DNA of 64,000 nt, taken from Hydractinia symbiolongicarpus. Taxonomy: Eukaryota; Cnidaria; Hydrozoa; Anthoathecata; Hydractiniidae. The position numbers and the translations under genes were made by a program. The notes beneath the pieces were generated by a model. The model made no database searches and had not been told where the DNA came from. It was given only the letters and a program-made list of their open reading frames with translations. The stretch lies in NCBI RefSeq assembly GCF_029227915.1, contig NC_079878.1:10356001-10420000 (forward strand), read 5' to 3'. How positions within the stretch are numbered: the first letter of the stretch is position 1; the number at the start of each line of letters is the position of its first letter. Shown here one piece after another: positions 12,404 to 22,839 of the stretch.

Positions 12404-12647
12404 AAAACCCGTTTCAACTAAGGAAAATTTTTCTCGGAAAAGAAAAATTTCCGAATTGCACTAAGCAGTATATCAAAACAGTGGTGGTTCTTTTTTGCCG
12501 CTGGAAAAGTTGGAACAAAAATAAAGGTTGAAAATTTTCACCGTTTTTTCTTTACGGCGGAAGAAATATCTTCAACCAATCAAATCGACTTAAATTGGAC
12601 AAACATGGTAGCTGAAATTGTGAAATGTACAGTAAACAAACAACGAA

Positions 12648-13211
12648 ATGGCAAACAACACTAGTAGTGATGAAACTTCAAGGGAAGACGAAATAATTAT
12701 AAGAAACAAGTTATTTGTAGAGCATGTGAAGCGACAACAGATAATTTGTAGCATTGGACAACCAAGAAAACCGCAGCTACGTGTGCAATATCCTGTTCGT
12801 TCTGAGGTGATGATCCCTTCAGCATCAGCAGCCAGTGCCACAGTTACATCTCCCCATCCACCACCTGTATCTTGTTTTCAACATCGCTTTTCTGGCATTA
12901 TGAGTCCTGACAATGTTTCTGACATTGCAAGTCCTTCATTTTCAAGTGCTTAAGAGAGTGCTGATGATCTTGCTGATAAATGTACTTGTAAAGAAGAACG
13001 TGAAGAACTCTATGTGCATGAAAGGTTAGTAAACCTAATGCCAGAGTACTCAAACATACGGAAAGTGTACTCAACAGAATACAAAGACAAAGACAAAAAT
13101 ACTAGGTCCTGGGAGGAAAATTCAAAAAGATTAGGAGTCATTGATGGTACTACTAGCTACCTTTTTTGCTTATACAAAACTAAAAAATATTTTTCAGTTG
13201 TAGCTGTCTAG
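12648..13211 (+). pseudogene. Harbinger accessory protein (MADF/Myb-like) remnant
   Basis: A start at 12648 opens a frame interrupted by TAA at 12951-12953. The same frame continues to 13211. The first part is polar with a Ser/Pro-rich middle. The second part contains an EYKDKDKNTRSWEE stretch, which resembles the core of MADF or Myb/SANT-like domains found in the second protein of PIF/Harbinger elements. That protein helps the transposase bind the element ends. Assignment rests on this motif plus position opposite the transposase, and is moderate. Confidence 0.55.
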
Positions 13212-13316
13212 CTATACATGTACTTTCAAATTTCCACGAATTAATATTTCTTTATCTTTTTGTGGGTTTTATTTTTGCAAATAGAAGCTATATCGTAAGA
13301 AATATATTTTATTTCT

Positions 13317-14117
13317 CTATAACCCTTCGTGCTCGAGAAAAGCGGTAATTTCTTTTTTGCTATTAAGTTTGGTTCTAGCATATGGTTTCATCATAAATCG
13401 CTTGAAGGGAAATTCTTCATCGCCCACAAAAACATATGGGAAATTCTCTTGAGTTCTACGAAGTATTCTTGCATTAGGAATGCCCAACTTTTGATCGTTT
13501 ATTGCTGTTCCAAGGTCACTATTTAAAAACACTCCTCCTTCGCTACGTCCACTAGCGTAAATTCTTAATGGCATTACATACAGCTAACAGAAATATGCTC
13601 GGATGCTTTTTTATAATTAAAAAAGGTAGAGCCAGATGATGCAGGTGCTCGCATCATAACGTGTTTACCATCAATTGCACCTACACAGTTTGGAAAGTTC
13701 ACACATTTGGCGTACTTTTTTCCACTCTTCACTCGTTGTAGGACATTTCAAGTAGCCTTCTCTCAATAACATCGTCCAAAGAGCTTCGCAGGTTTCTGGA
13801 CTTACGCGGTAACTACATGTAATGGATACTTGAGAATCACCAGTCACTAGATAGCGTAATGTTAAACAAAGTATTTCAGACGGACTAATTGCCTCCCCGC
13901 GCAATGAACATTTCGTAATAATTGGAGCAATCAGTGACAACAAATGCTCAAACCGGGTTGGTGACATGTCAATTTGTTTAAAAAAGTACTCATGGTGAAA
14001 TAATTTCATTTCTTGAATGAGTACATGATATTCACCTTTGAAAGTACGTTCGGAAAATATTTTACGAACCCAACATCGCTTGCTTTGCCTTGCTCTAGAT
14101 AATCTTCTTTGCAGCAA
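13317..14117 (-). pseudogene. PIF/Harbinger transposase, broken
   Basis: The start at 14117 opens 148 codons with family-typical stretches: PTRFEHLLSLIAPIITK, then EAISPSEILCLTLRYL and a GDSQVS segment. Near 13671 a frame change interrupts it. The frame downstream encodes the catalytic-core start (IDGKH) and an NYKK segment. A third segment (13574-13317) has GGVFLNSDLG and VFVGDEEFPFKRFMMKPY, typical of the DDE_Tnp_4 core. The region expected to carry the second catalytic acid appears damaged by a small deletion around 13560-13580, and the C-terminus is missing. The enzyme is therefore inactive. Confidence 0.85.
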
Positions 14118-14266
14118 AATTAGTAAAAAGCAAGCGTCTATTTATTGCAGCCATTTTTATTTTCGATTTCGTTTTCTGATTTTCCCGCGTTGTGGAAATG
14201 CCGGTAGAAAAATTTCCGTGGAAATTTTCCTTGCCCACGGAAAATTTCCCAGAGTGAAAACAGGCT

Positions 14267-14540
14267 TTAACTCTTTATGTTGGAATGGAATATACACTAA
14301 TACTAGAAGGATTATGATCTAGACAACCCAAACTATAATAGGTACACTGTTTATATTGTACGTATATTTAAAATTTAGCAAAGTGTAGATAGTGTATTTA
14401 TAACTTCATATGGGAAGTAGAAAGTAAATCTACTAACCGTACTTATTCCGTCAAAAAACTACTAGCTAAATATCAAACTTCTGTTATGCTAGAAAGTAAC
14501 ATATTATAACAAAAGATTAAAGTCCATGCAAAGATTATGT
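14267..14540 (-). repeat. right arm of the inverted repeat, part 2
   Basis: This continues the reverse-complement match to about 5760-6015 after the Harbinger element. The shared landmark CTAGAAGGATTATGAT lies at 14306-14321. No gene seen. Confidence 0.65.
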
Positions 14541-14950
14541 CGATATGATACAGATCCAGATATTATTAAAAAACAATAATCTGCGTTTCCAGTTGCATCA
14601 CTTGCATGTCCGTAAATTGATAATTTATCAAGAATATGGTGTGTCAATAGTGGGAGAAAAGGTAGCTAAGAATAAACCTAACCTCTGACGTGTTGTTTCA
14701 AAAATGCACTACGAGGTTGTCAAACTTACAGTATGCTTTATATTTTTATCAAATATTCTTATTACTCCGGACAAAAGCTTTCTTTTAGAAATACATTGTT
14801 TTCGTAAGCAAGCTTTGTCCTCTGCGCGTGAGACCTCACTTCTAAAAAATTTGCAGAAAGAAAGCAAAACAGACAAGAAGCCAAGGGGCTTGAAGATTTC
14901 TGCCATTAGCCTGAAAATTTCGAAGTAAACCTTGAAAACGGAGAATTAAG
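14541..14950. other. unassigned DNA with a short open frame
   Basis: A 74-codon frame at 14704-14928 + starts with a hydrophobic stretch and ends Lys-rich. No homologous copy, domain or splice context supports it, and I consider it unproven. Confidence 0.3.
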
Positions 14951-14959
14951 GGGTAAATA

Positions 14960-15935
14960 AATCATTGAATATTCAACTACAATAAAAAAATATAAAAACT
15001 TTACATAGCTATATGAAATATATATTCTAAAGTAATAGTGAAAACTTTAACTGGATAATTTTAAAACTGATCAGGAAAATTATGAAAATTTCAAAATATA
15101 AATCTTGTTATGCATTAACTTGACGATACAAATATAATAAGTTCTGAGCGGGCTCAATTTGAAGGATGAAATAGTTCATTGTTAATTAATCCAGCAATAA
15201 GCATTTGATTATTGCAGTATGTAGGCCGTCAAAATTTACTCTCTGTTGAGAATTGTTTGAAAATGCTGATGGTGCATGGCTTGATAACAGCTGATCTGAA
15301 AAAGAAAGCACGTTTAAAAAATGAGAAACATGAATACAAATTTGTCTAAAACTGAAATAACACCAATTCGTTTATTTATTAGCTCTTTAACCTCTCTTTA
15401 CCTCTTTGATTTGGAAAGGGAATTTATTAAAAAGATATAAATTAATGCCATGTAATGCAAAACGTATATTATATATATAAATATATGTTTATAAATTTAT
15501 TCAATCCGGCTTTTGATATCTTTGTTAAACAAGTAACATATTAAGCAGGCAATACATGATTTTCAAACCTGTGGACAAAACATGATTTTTTTTGTTGAGA
15601 TCGATTATTGAATAAAAAAAAATTGATTTTTTATTATCCTTTTTTTATTCGAATTCTCGAATTAAAATTTCTTTCGAGGGACACTTTTTGAGGAATCTGA
15701 TTGCTCATTGTATCGATTGACAAATCCAAAAATGTTGAAAATCCAACTTCTGAAAATGTAACTTCTAACAAATTGAATTCAAGAAGTTTAAACAGAAAAG
15801 GTAAACACACAATTATTAAATTTGCGGATTTGATAAATGGATGGTCCTTTTTGTGAGATTTCTAAAAATCAAGTTTAAATATTTTGTGTTACTTTGAGTG
15901 AGTTCAAGAAAGATTTTGCAAGCAAACTAGGCACT
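14960..15935 (+). repeat. 1 kb dispersed inverted repeat, arm 1
   Basis: In reverse complement this segment matches 59885-60835 over its whole length, with moderate divergence and small indels. Landmarks are the AT-rich run around 15460-15500 with 60310-60350, the block around 15550-15640 with 60150-60260, and the block around 15900-15930 with 59885-59915. Neither arm has a convincing protein. It may be a non-autonomous element or a segmental duplication. Confidence 0.75.
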
Positions 15936-15944
15936 TAAGAAGAA

Positions 15945-16620
15945 CGGATAATGAGCCAGTAACGTTGATGATGAGGTGACAAAACAGTTGGTTGTAATGA
16001 TAATACTTGTCTAATGACAAACGGTAGGAAACTGTAGAAGTCCAACCCCCTAAAGGTTTTGCATCTAAGCCAAATCTCCCTTATTACAAGGATTAAATAA
16101 ATCATTAACCATAGCAGGACAACATTAGGAGCACAATACAAACATTTATAAAAAGGATAGACACAGCAACAAAAAAGCAATTCAAAGGGAATCAAATAGG
16201 TAGATATAAAATAAAATAAATAAATTATTAAAACTTATCGAAACTAAAAAAACTAAAACGGATAAAATTTGAAATGATTCTTAAAGAATGTAAATTGAAG
16301 TAATCAACTATCTGTGCACCAGGACTTGTGAACCTGGCTGTAGCTTTCCACATGTGTTACGGGTACCCAACATTCAGCTTTACACAGATAATTGTTACGG
16401 TGGGCCAGCCACAGGAGAGTACCAGCCTTTCCTAACAGGAGTGGTTCCCAAAATGGTAGATAACAAGGACAGACAGGGTAGACTATAACCCCAAAAGGCT
16501 ACTTAAACAATGACTCAGGGCAGCAGGATCGTCAATTCTGCAGACAAAGCGAGCAAACTGTGCCTCCCTACTGAAGTGGGGTAACAAGTGGGATGGTCAG
16601 CCCCAAAGACAAGACAAATT
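15945..16620 (-). repeat. 3' region of USP-carrying repeat family
   Basis: On the minus strand this follows the USP fragment at 16846-16622. It matches 31425-32070 (same orientation) and partly 18925-19200, 39241-39470 and 51350-51690 (reverse). Constituents, read on the minus strand, are a unit of about 100 bases beginning AGCAAGGGGGCTTGAC, a segment with the paired CCAGGTTCACAAGTCCTGG, and a terminal motif ending TTTGTCACCTCATCATC. The Harbinger and LINE neighbours are not part of it. Confidence 0.65.
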
Positions 16621-16621
16621 G

Positions 16622-16846
16622 TCAAGCCCCCTTGCTATGCTTCTTGTAGGCAACAGTAGTGTAATAGCCATTGTCCAAATTTACAGAGTGGTTGATTACA
16701 GCCCTAAAGTTGTAGTGTTTGCGACAAGAGACATCACGTTTTACAGTGATAGGTATAGAAACGGTGCCCGGGTAAGATGTGACAGAAGAACAAACCTTAG
16801 ACACAAGATCTTTCTTATAGGCAAAGCGCTTTAATTGCAGAATCAA
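16622..16846 (-). pseudogene. USP (peptidase C19) His-box fragment
   Basis: The minus-strand frame reads LQLKRFAYKK, then YPGTVSIPITV, then INHSVNLDNGYYTTVAY. These are the standard LxLKRF and His-box signatures of ubiquitin-specific proteases; the usual HSG and GHY become HSV and GYY here, so the general-base His is replaced by Tyr. The fragment ends in a stop soon after the His box. It is one of several related fragments (34071-37790, 48909-50509) and belongs to a repeat, not a host gene. Confidence 0.75.
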
Positions 16847-16914
16847 AAGTAAACTGCACTCTTTGACCTCTTTTTCACCTGTTGCAGTTTGGTAACTATT
16901 GCAGTAGTGACAGA

Positions 16915-17020
16915 AGTACGATGATAATGAGGTGACAAAACAGCAAGCTGTAATGATAATACTTGTCTAAAGACAGGTCGCTATGGCTATGTAGAGGTTA
17001 TACCCTCTAAAGATTCCGAA
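16915..17020 (-). repeat. terminal motif of the USP-carrying repeat
   Basis: Contains GAGGTGACAAAACAGC on the plus strand, followed by TGTAATGATAATACTTGTCT and an imperfect TAGAGG...CCTCTA inverted pair. The same signature occurs at 15967, 21744, 31426, partly at 43468, and reversed at 51600-51690. It lies between two USP fragments, so this locus is rearranged or holds nested copies. Confidence 0.6.
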
Positions 17021-17037
17021 ATAATCGTTAACGATTT

Positions 17038-17355
17038 TTACACGCGGTTCACTGAAACCTTGGAGGAGGATAATTTGCGTAGAATGCTTACAAAACTTCT
17101 ACCTATCGCCATATTAGAATCATTTGCAGAGATGGCTGTGGCGACTGCCGGTAACACATAAAAACATTGCAAAATGGAATTGATGTAACATGTGTTGCCC
17201 AAATTTAGCAAGCCGCTGTTGCTGCTTAGTGATTCTTGTGCAAGTAAGGTAGTGGAGCGCTTTGTTACGCCCTGGGGATTTGTGTCCTTAAAGCTAATGG
17301 TCGAAGTTGTTTTACATTGTGACTTGGATGATTTCTTTGAAACAATTAGTGTCAA
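17038..17355 (-). pseudogene. USP (peptidase C19) Cys-box fragment
   Basis: A start at 17355 (minus) gives 105 codons. After a Ser/Thr/Lys-rich stretch comes GLLNLGNTCYINSILQCF, the canonical USP Cys box with the nucleophile in NTCY. The frame ends after about 50 further residues and does not connect to the His box at 16846. With that fragment it indicates a once complete deubiquitinase ORF inside the repeat. Confidence 0.8.
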
Positions 17356-17569
17356 TTGAGCGGTATGCAGTGGACCCTACCACGATGAATCCAAGACAAA
17401 TCTAGCGAGCAACAAATCTTGTATAGCGAAGACCGCTTGGAAGAAATAAATTGTGTAAAAAATGTTACAGTTGTCAATGGCAAAGAACCTAGTGACACTA
17501 TGCTAATATTCGAAGGTGAGGAAAATGATACAAATCTTTTTATTTCAAAATAATATAATTATATATACT

Positions 17570-17830
17570 GAAATGAGAACATTTTGAACATTGCAGCAAG
17601 GCACAATGAAATACTCAACCTGTTAACTTTTAGGGTTAAATCATAGAGGTTTTGTTCCTCCAAAGTTACTGCCAAAAAGACAGTTAAACTTCCTTTTCGC
17701 AGGATACACAATATCAGTGAAAAAAACAAAAACACACACACACAAAAAGAAAAACACACACACACAAAACACACACACACACAACACAGATTGCACAATC
17801 CCAACCTTGACACCAAACGGTTTCGCCCCA
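17570..17830 (+). repeat. dispersed repeat, copy 1, with CA microsatellite
   Basis: Matches 20190-20410 in the same orientation over about 240 bases, including GCAAGGCACAATGAAATACT near the start and a CACA-rich tract (17729-17785) near the end. The expanded ACAC tract creates long but meaningless open frames on the minus strand. Confidence 0.7.
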
Positions 17831-18159
17831 ACGAACGAATCTTTACCATTATAGGTGATTCTCCTGCACGTCATTATTTTTGTTGGGCTTGTAGAATATT
17901 TGCAGAAAGGTCAAATGTCTTAGATCATGTATTTAATCTAAGACACATCATTTCAAGAAAAAATCGACCAAGAGTGATTGGGAACAAAATTTTTCATCAC
18001 ACTGAAAATATGTCGAAAGAAACATTTACTTATTTACGTGAGGAAGACGTCAAACTGCGATTTAAAATCAAAAATGAGGACTATATGAAACTGCTTAATC
18101 GTACATTGCAGGGTGCACAAAACTGGGCTTATGTTGGAAAAATTACTAGGTCAATGTGA
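17791..18159 (+). pseudogene. unrecognised ORF of 122 codons
   Basis: The first residues come from the repeat tail. From about residue 16 the frame becomes protein-like, with an FCWACRIF segment that slightly resembles the CxxC part of TTF-type or BED-like fingers in transposases. A Lys/Glu-rich end follows. No second copy is present and no confident family can be named. It may be an exon remnant of a DNA transposon. Confidence 0.3.
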
Positions 18160-18920
18160 CCTGGTTACAAAATATGACAGCAAAAGAAAGAAACTTTAAG
18201 CAGCATTCTAACACATACCAAAACAAATTAAGTAAGTTGTCAGCACAAATCGAAGTGTAACTGTCCATAGAAAAAGAAAACTTGAAACAAATGCTGCGGA
18301 AACTGAACTATATCTTTTAAATTCGCAAAAAGCCATTATCACAACCTCATTCCCAGGGCATTTTGCCTTGTTAATGAAGTTGATAGCGGCGAAAAGCCCC
18401 TGGAACAGGCTGGTCACATGATCGCTTATCATTTACTATAATTGTACCCAAACACTGATTTATTAACATTTATTGTTGCCCTGCAAAAAGTTAAATCTAC
18501 CCAGCGCGGGAGTTTTATGTAAACAAGAATACAACAAATATGGCGGTCAGTTATTGTGTAGCGTGTATAAAAAGACTGCCGAAAGTTTTGCATTAATTGT
18601 AGGGAGACTCTTTTAAGAAACATGTTAGAAAAAGATACCATTTTTAGTTAAAAAGGGGCTACAATACAGCAAGCTGCACTGAAGTATTTTGTCTACAGGG
18701 ACTGTGGATGTGAATAAAATTGGGATTAGGCTGCCAGAAGGTGCTGAGTACACTTTGTTGCTGTCCAACTGTCCAACTTGGACCCATAACTAATCTTTGA
18801 GGAAATCTTACAGAGAAAAACCAATCCTTCTGTCACAAAACATACGACACAGGACAGAGCTAACAACATAAACGGACTGGTTACAGAACAAACACAAATA
18901 GAAAAATTGTATATGTTAAA
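18160..18920. other. no supported gene
   Basis: Short open frames on the minus strand at 18208-18641 carry no recognisable motif. No repeat end was found. Confidence 0.4.
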
Positions 18921-18924
18921 AATA

Positions 18925-19205
18925 TATAATATAAAAAAGCTCTCCTATGTGCCAGAACTTGTGACTCTGGTTGTAGCTTTTCACATGTGTTACAGGTCCC
19001 CAAGAGTCAGCCTTACACAGGAGGTTGTCATGACAGGACCAGCCTGTACATATTTTGACTAAGGACAGCAGGGTTGTCAAGCCTGAAGACCAAGTTAGTA
19101 AACATGGGCACCTTACTGAACTGGGATAAAAAGTGGGGTGGTTACACCCAAAGACAAGCTGAAAGCAAACAAACCCCCTTGCTAAGCTTCTTATGAATTA
19201 CCAGA
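18925..19205 (-). repeat. fragment of the USP repeat 3' region
   Basis: Contains the GCCAGAACTTGTGACTCTGG segment followed by a TTTCACATGTGTTACAGG run, as in 16320-16365 and 31760-31805. It ends with AAACCCCCTTGCTAAGCTTC, the reverse of the AGCAAGGGGG unit start. The internal unit carries the variant hairpin GGGTG-TAAC-CACCC (minus strand, near 19130-19150). Confidence 0.65.
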
Positions 19206-20170
19206 GAAGAGTGACCTGAACTCTTTACCCTCTGGGTATTGACGGTAAACTGGGTGGAAATGATATCAAATGTTGTCCCCTTCACAAAAAAAGATCTTGC
19301 AAAATCCGTAAATATTATCGGCAAAAAAAAGAGCTTCTTGTCCTGCTGACAGTTTAGATATATAGATATAATTAAGAACAACATGGCAAAAGTTTACATT
19401 TTAAAACTGTTAGGAATGGAGTTTATAATTCTCGGGCCTCGGTTAGATCATTATAAAAGGGAAAACAAAAAAGTTTTAGAGAAAATGAGTTGCACATTTG
19501 GATTTACAGCATAAATTATATATGGTAGGAAATTTGGAATAGTATATGATCGTAAGAACAGGCTTTATTATGTTTTAAATTTTATTCTGTAGTGAACCAT
19601 TTTCACTGCAGTTAATTTGTGTAGTCACTTCATCATAAAACATTAAATGTTTTGCTACTAACAGGGGCAGTTTGCTTAGTGCATATACTTGAAAAATGCA
19701 GGATTCCATAATTTTTTATGCAAAATTTAAATATGTTGGCCATTTTTGTTGAAAATTATGAGAAAATGTCAAGCATGTTAACCCAGCTTTGAGAATTATC
19801 CACAAATACACAACAACTTATCCTTCTTAGTTTTGATTTTAAAAAGAGGCAAAATTGTTGTACATATTTTAAAAAAATAGTGTGCAATTAGAGTAGCCAG
19901 CTCTTCTCATGCAATTTCTAACGAATTATCAACAAAATCACCAACCTGGTAATTATAGGCATTGAACATGTCGTTTATAAATGTGTGGTTATGTAAACTG
20001 TCCCAGGAGGATGTCGCGTTAGCTAGCAGGGTACCTATCTAGTGCACAGCTCAGTTAGCTACAGCTCATGAATAATCAAGCCAAGCCAGATCAATAGAGT
20101 AAAGTCAGTAACGTTCTGACAATTTTGCTCTCATTGACAAAAACGTTTCTTTGATGGTGTGTCTTTTTTC
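19206..20170. other. no supported gene
   Basis: AT-rich DNA without convincing coding potential or repeat boundaries. Confidence 0.4.
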
Positions 20171-20189
20171 GCCCACCATCTCCGAATAT

Positions 20190-20410
20190 AGAAAGAAAAT
20201 TCTGAACATTGCGGCAAGGCACAATGAAATACTCAACCTGTTAAGTTTTAGGGTTAAATTATAGAGGTTTTGTTCCTCCAAAGTTACTGCCACAAAGACA
20301 GTTAAACTTCCTTTTCGCATGAAACACAATATCAGTGGAAAAAAACACACAAAAAAACACACATACAACAAAGATTGCACAACACGAACCTTGACACCAA
20401 ACAGTTTCGC
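20190..20410 (+). repeat. dispersed repeat, copy 2
   Basis: Same-orientation partner of 17570-17830. It is shorter because the CA tract is reduced. Its downstream flank differs from that of copy 1 after about 20420, so the shared unit ends there. Confidence 0.7.
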
Positions 20411-21735
20411 CCCAAAGCCTCAACCAAGGGGTGTCAGAATTCTAGGCGGGGCACCTCAAATCCGAGGTCCAATAAGTGGTCATCAGGAGGCCCTGGAATC
20501 TTCTTCTGTCATCAAATGTTCTTTAATCCGTGCAATCTATTGCAATATAAAACAGAGTTGACTGGGGTAATAAGTGGGGTCGTCACACCCAAAGACAAGA
20601 CTTGTATTAAGGCGAATGCCAAATTTGCATCTCATTATCTTTGGCATTTCAAAAATGTTCAGTATATCTGGGCTTTTTATATCACATAACCACCCTGTTG
20701 AACAGTCATTGTTGTCCACTCCGTAATAACGGCTCAGGGGCCACAAGACCCTGGGGACGAGGTTTGCATTAATATTGTGAATGAAAAAAAATGAAGAACA
20801 ACAACATTGTAAATCAAATTTGAAAAAACTGGCCATCATCAAACAGTTGGAGAACCATTTTCAAACTGCGAAGAACCAATGACTTCCATATCTAATTTTA
20901 TTGATCAAAGGTTATTTAGATTTGGTATTGGTAAACAACGAAATGCGTCGAGCCTTCTTTATTTTTTCCCCACGTGAAAGTTTTTTTTTCCTTTTCCAGT
21001 TTTTTTACGTGTAAAAAGAAACCGGTTTCTTAACGTGTAAAAAGAAATGAAGCTAATTAACAACATGGAAGGTTTCTCTGAAAACACAATGCTGTTTAGT
21101 CTATAAGACGCAGAAATAGTAATTAAATTCACTCGCAGCTAGCTAACACTTTTTTTCTATTTTGTTTTTGTTCCGTGGATACGAAAAATGCTCCAATCTT
21201 TCATTTATTATGTACCGAAATCTTGATGTACTAGATTAAACGAGCAAATTAAAAAATGTGTGTCATAACTTGTGTGCTAATAGCTAAGAAATATATGAAT
21301 AAACTTCCATCCACACCGAGAAGATTCGTTAAAAAAGCTTAAAAAAACTTTTTTTCTGGCCATTACTTCCTATCAATTTTTCTGTTATCTTCTAAGATCT
21401 TCAAGCCTTTTTTAAAAAAATCAAGGATTTCTTTTTCAAGAAATTAACAAGTTTACTTTTGTATTATTTTAAAAACTTTTACTTTCCAAACTTCTTTTCT
21501 TCTAATTAAAAATTTATATCATGTGCAAGCGAGTTTATGATTTCCTTTGGAATGGTACAGGGTTCGCGGCAACCTTGTTCCTAGGGCTATTTTCTTTTTG
21601 GCGTATTTAATAGCGGCGAAAAGATACTCTTAGTCACTCTGCAATAACAAAACGATGGGACGAGGATGAATTCCCTATGGGCTGAAAAAGAAGAATATTT
21701 TTCTCTCCAAAAAACGCTCTGAGGCCCCTAAAACG
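20411..21735. other. intergenic, with one small USP-repeat unit fragment
   Basis: 20560-20605 is a reversed fragment of the 100-base unit (TGGGGTAATAAGTGGGGTCG). It carries the hairpin GGGT-GTGACG-ACCC on the minus strand. The rest shows no supported gene. ORF 20375-20689 is assembled from repeat sequence and is not credible. Confidence 0.45.
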
Positions 21736-21741
21736 GCTTCT

Positions 21742-21850
21742 GATGACGAGGTGACAAAACAGCTAGCTGTAATAATATTTCTTGTCTAATGACAGTAGGT
21801 TCTACTATAGTTAGAGGTTGCAACCCTCTAAAGATTTTTCAAAAAACATT
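21742..21850 (-). repeat. terminal motif of the USP-carrying repeat, solo copy
   Basis: Matches 31426-31530 almost base for base (GATGACGAGGTGACAAAACA, then TAGAGGTTGCAACCCTCTA). It occurs here without neighbouring USP sequence. Confidence 0.6.
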
Positions 21851-21989
21851 TATTGTATTTAAAAAAAGTAAAAAAGTGGGGGAAAAAGTCCCCGCCACCT
21901 ACCCACCCAGCCCCGTGACCCATACGTACAGTAGCGGAAGATTTGATAACTCATCTTTAATTTATTTTAATTTATTTTTCGCTTTCTAG

Positions 21990-22615
21990 TTACCTTTTGG
22001 ACCATTAGAAGTATTTATCACCACAGAACTAGATGAAGTGTTGGATGTTTCACATCTTTCGGAAACATACATTGTAGACAATAGCGATGACTATCACGCT
22101 TTGAAAAATACCGCAAACATGTTTCACATAGCAGCACCAAACATCACTATTTACAGATTTGAAAATTCGCTGATCGTCACAGCTGAACAGATACCTGGTT
22201 ACGCTTCATTACCAGATCCGGTCATCAATATTCTTTTAGAATATGGCAAAAATTTTATTGTGAGTATCTCTTTAAAAACCACCTTAGGTAGGATTTTTGG
22301 AAATTCACATCGACAGTTTTATACTTAACCAATTACACTATATCAAGTTCAATATCCATTCAATAGAGACAAGTATCCAGATATGGACAAGATGCACCAG
22401 TATCTGACGAAGGTCATTCTACTGACAGAGCAATGGTATATGAATTTTGCGCACTACGCTTGTAATATTATTAATTAAAATATGCCGATTAAAGATGTGG
22501 AAGATTCAACAAAAAGAATTGCAAACCGGCAACAGAAGGAAGAACTTCATGCCATATATTTAGGCAAAAAAATACAGGATGAGCTAACTACATCAACAAT
22601 TTCAGGTAAGCTGGC
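21990..22615 (+). pseudogene. multi-exon gene remnant of unknown family
   Basis: A TTCTAG acceptor precedes an open exon at 21990-22259, which is 90 codons in phase 0 and ends before GTGAGT. It encodes a soluble, mixed-composition segment with FGPLEVFITTELDEVLDV and IAAPNITIYRFENS. After a short intron a second exon (about 22347-22615) continues in frame with RDKYPDMDKMHQYLTKVILL. It has one TAA (near 22476) and ends in a GTAAGC donor. A further exon-like start (RPSFMAQMERG) follows the acceptor near 22760. I cannot name the family. Splice signals and protein-like composition argue against chance, and the stops indicate decay. Confidence 0.45.
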
Positions 22616-22839
22616 TTCAACTTTTAAACTATTCAAGAAATAGCACCGACATTCACCTTTTCAGTTTTTTTAGACTAAGAATAATTTAGACTAGAAATTT
22701 GAAATTTATACTTTAAATATGCAAATTTTGTGTTATAATTTATATATTTCAACTTCAGGTAGACCCAGTTTCATGGCACAGATGGAGCGAGGACAGAAGA
22801 ACTCAGCATATTGATACATTTCTTTCCTTCAAACCCTAA

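Larger units (their letters stand above)
12404..14266. mobile_element. PIF/Harbinger DNA transposon, decayed
   Basis: About 1.86 kb, flanked by TTA at 12401-12403 and 14267-14269. This is the TWA target duplication expected for PIF/Harbinger. The ends are imperfect inverted repeats, AACCCGTTTCAACT against AGCCTGTTTTCACT. Comparison with the uninterrupted inverted copy near 6015-6030 shows an empty site, which confirms the insertion boundary. Inside are two convergent open-frame remnants, as in autonomous Harbinger elements: a transposase on the minus strand and a putative DNA-binding accessory protein on the plus strand. Both are broken, so the element is probably immobile unless helped in trans. 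Confidence 0.85.

Noticed and set aside
17559-17874. Cys/Val/Phe-rich minus-strand ORFs of 77-96 codons
   Set aside because: Produced by a CA microsatellite translated in several frames.
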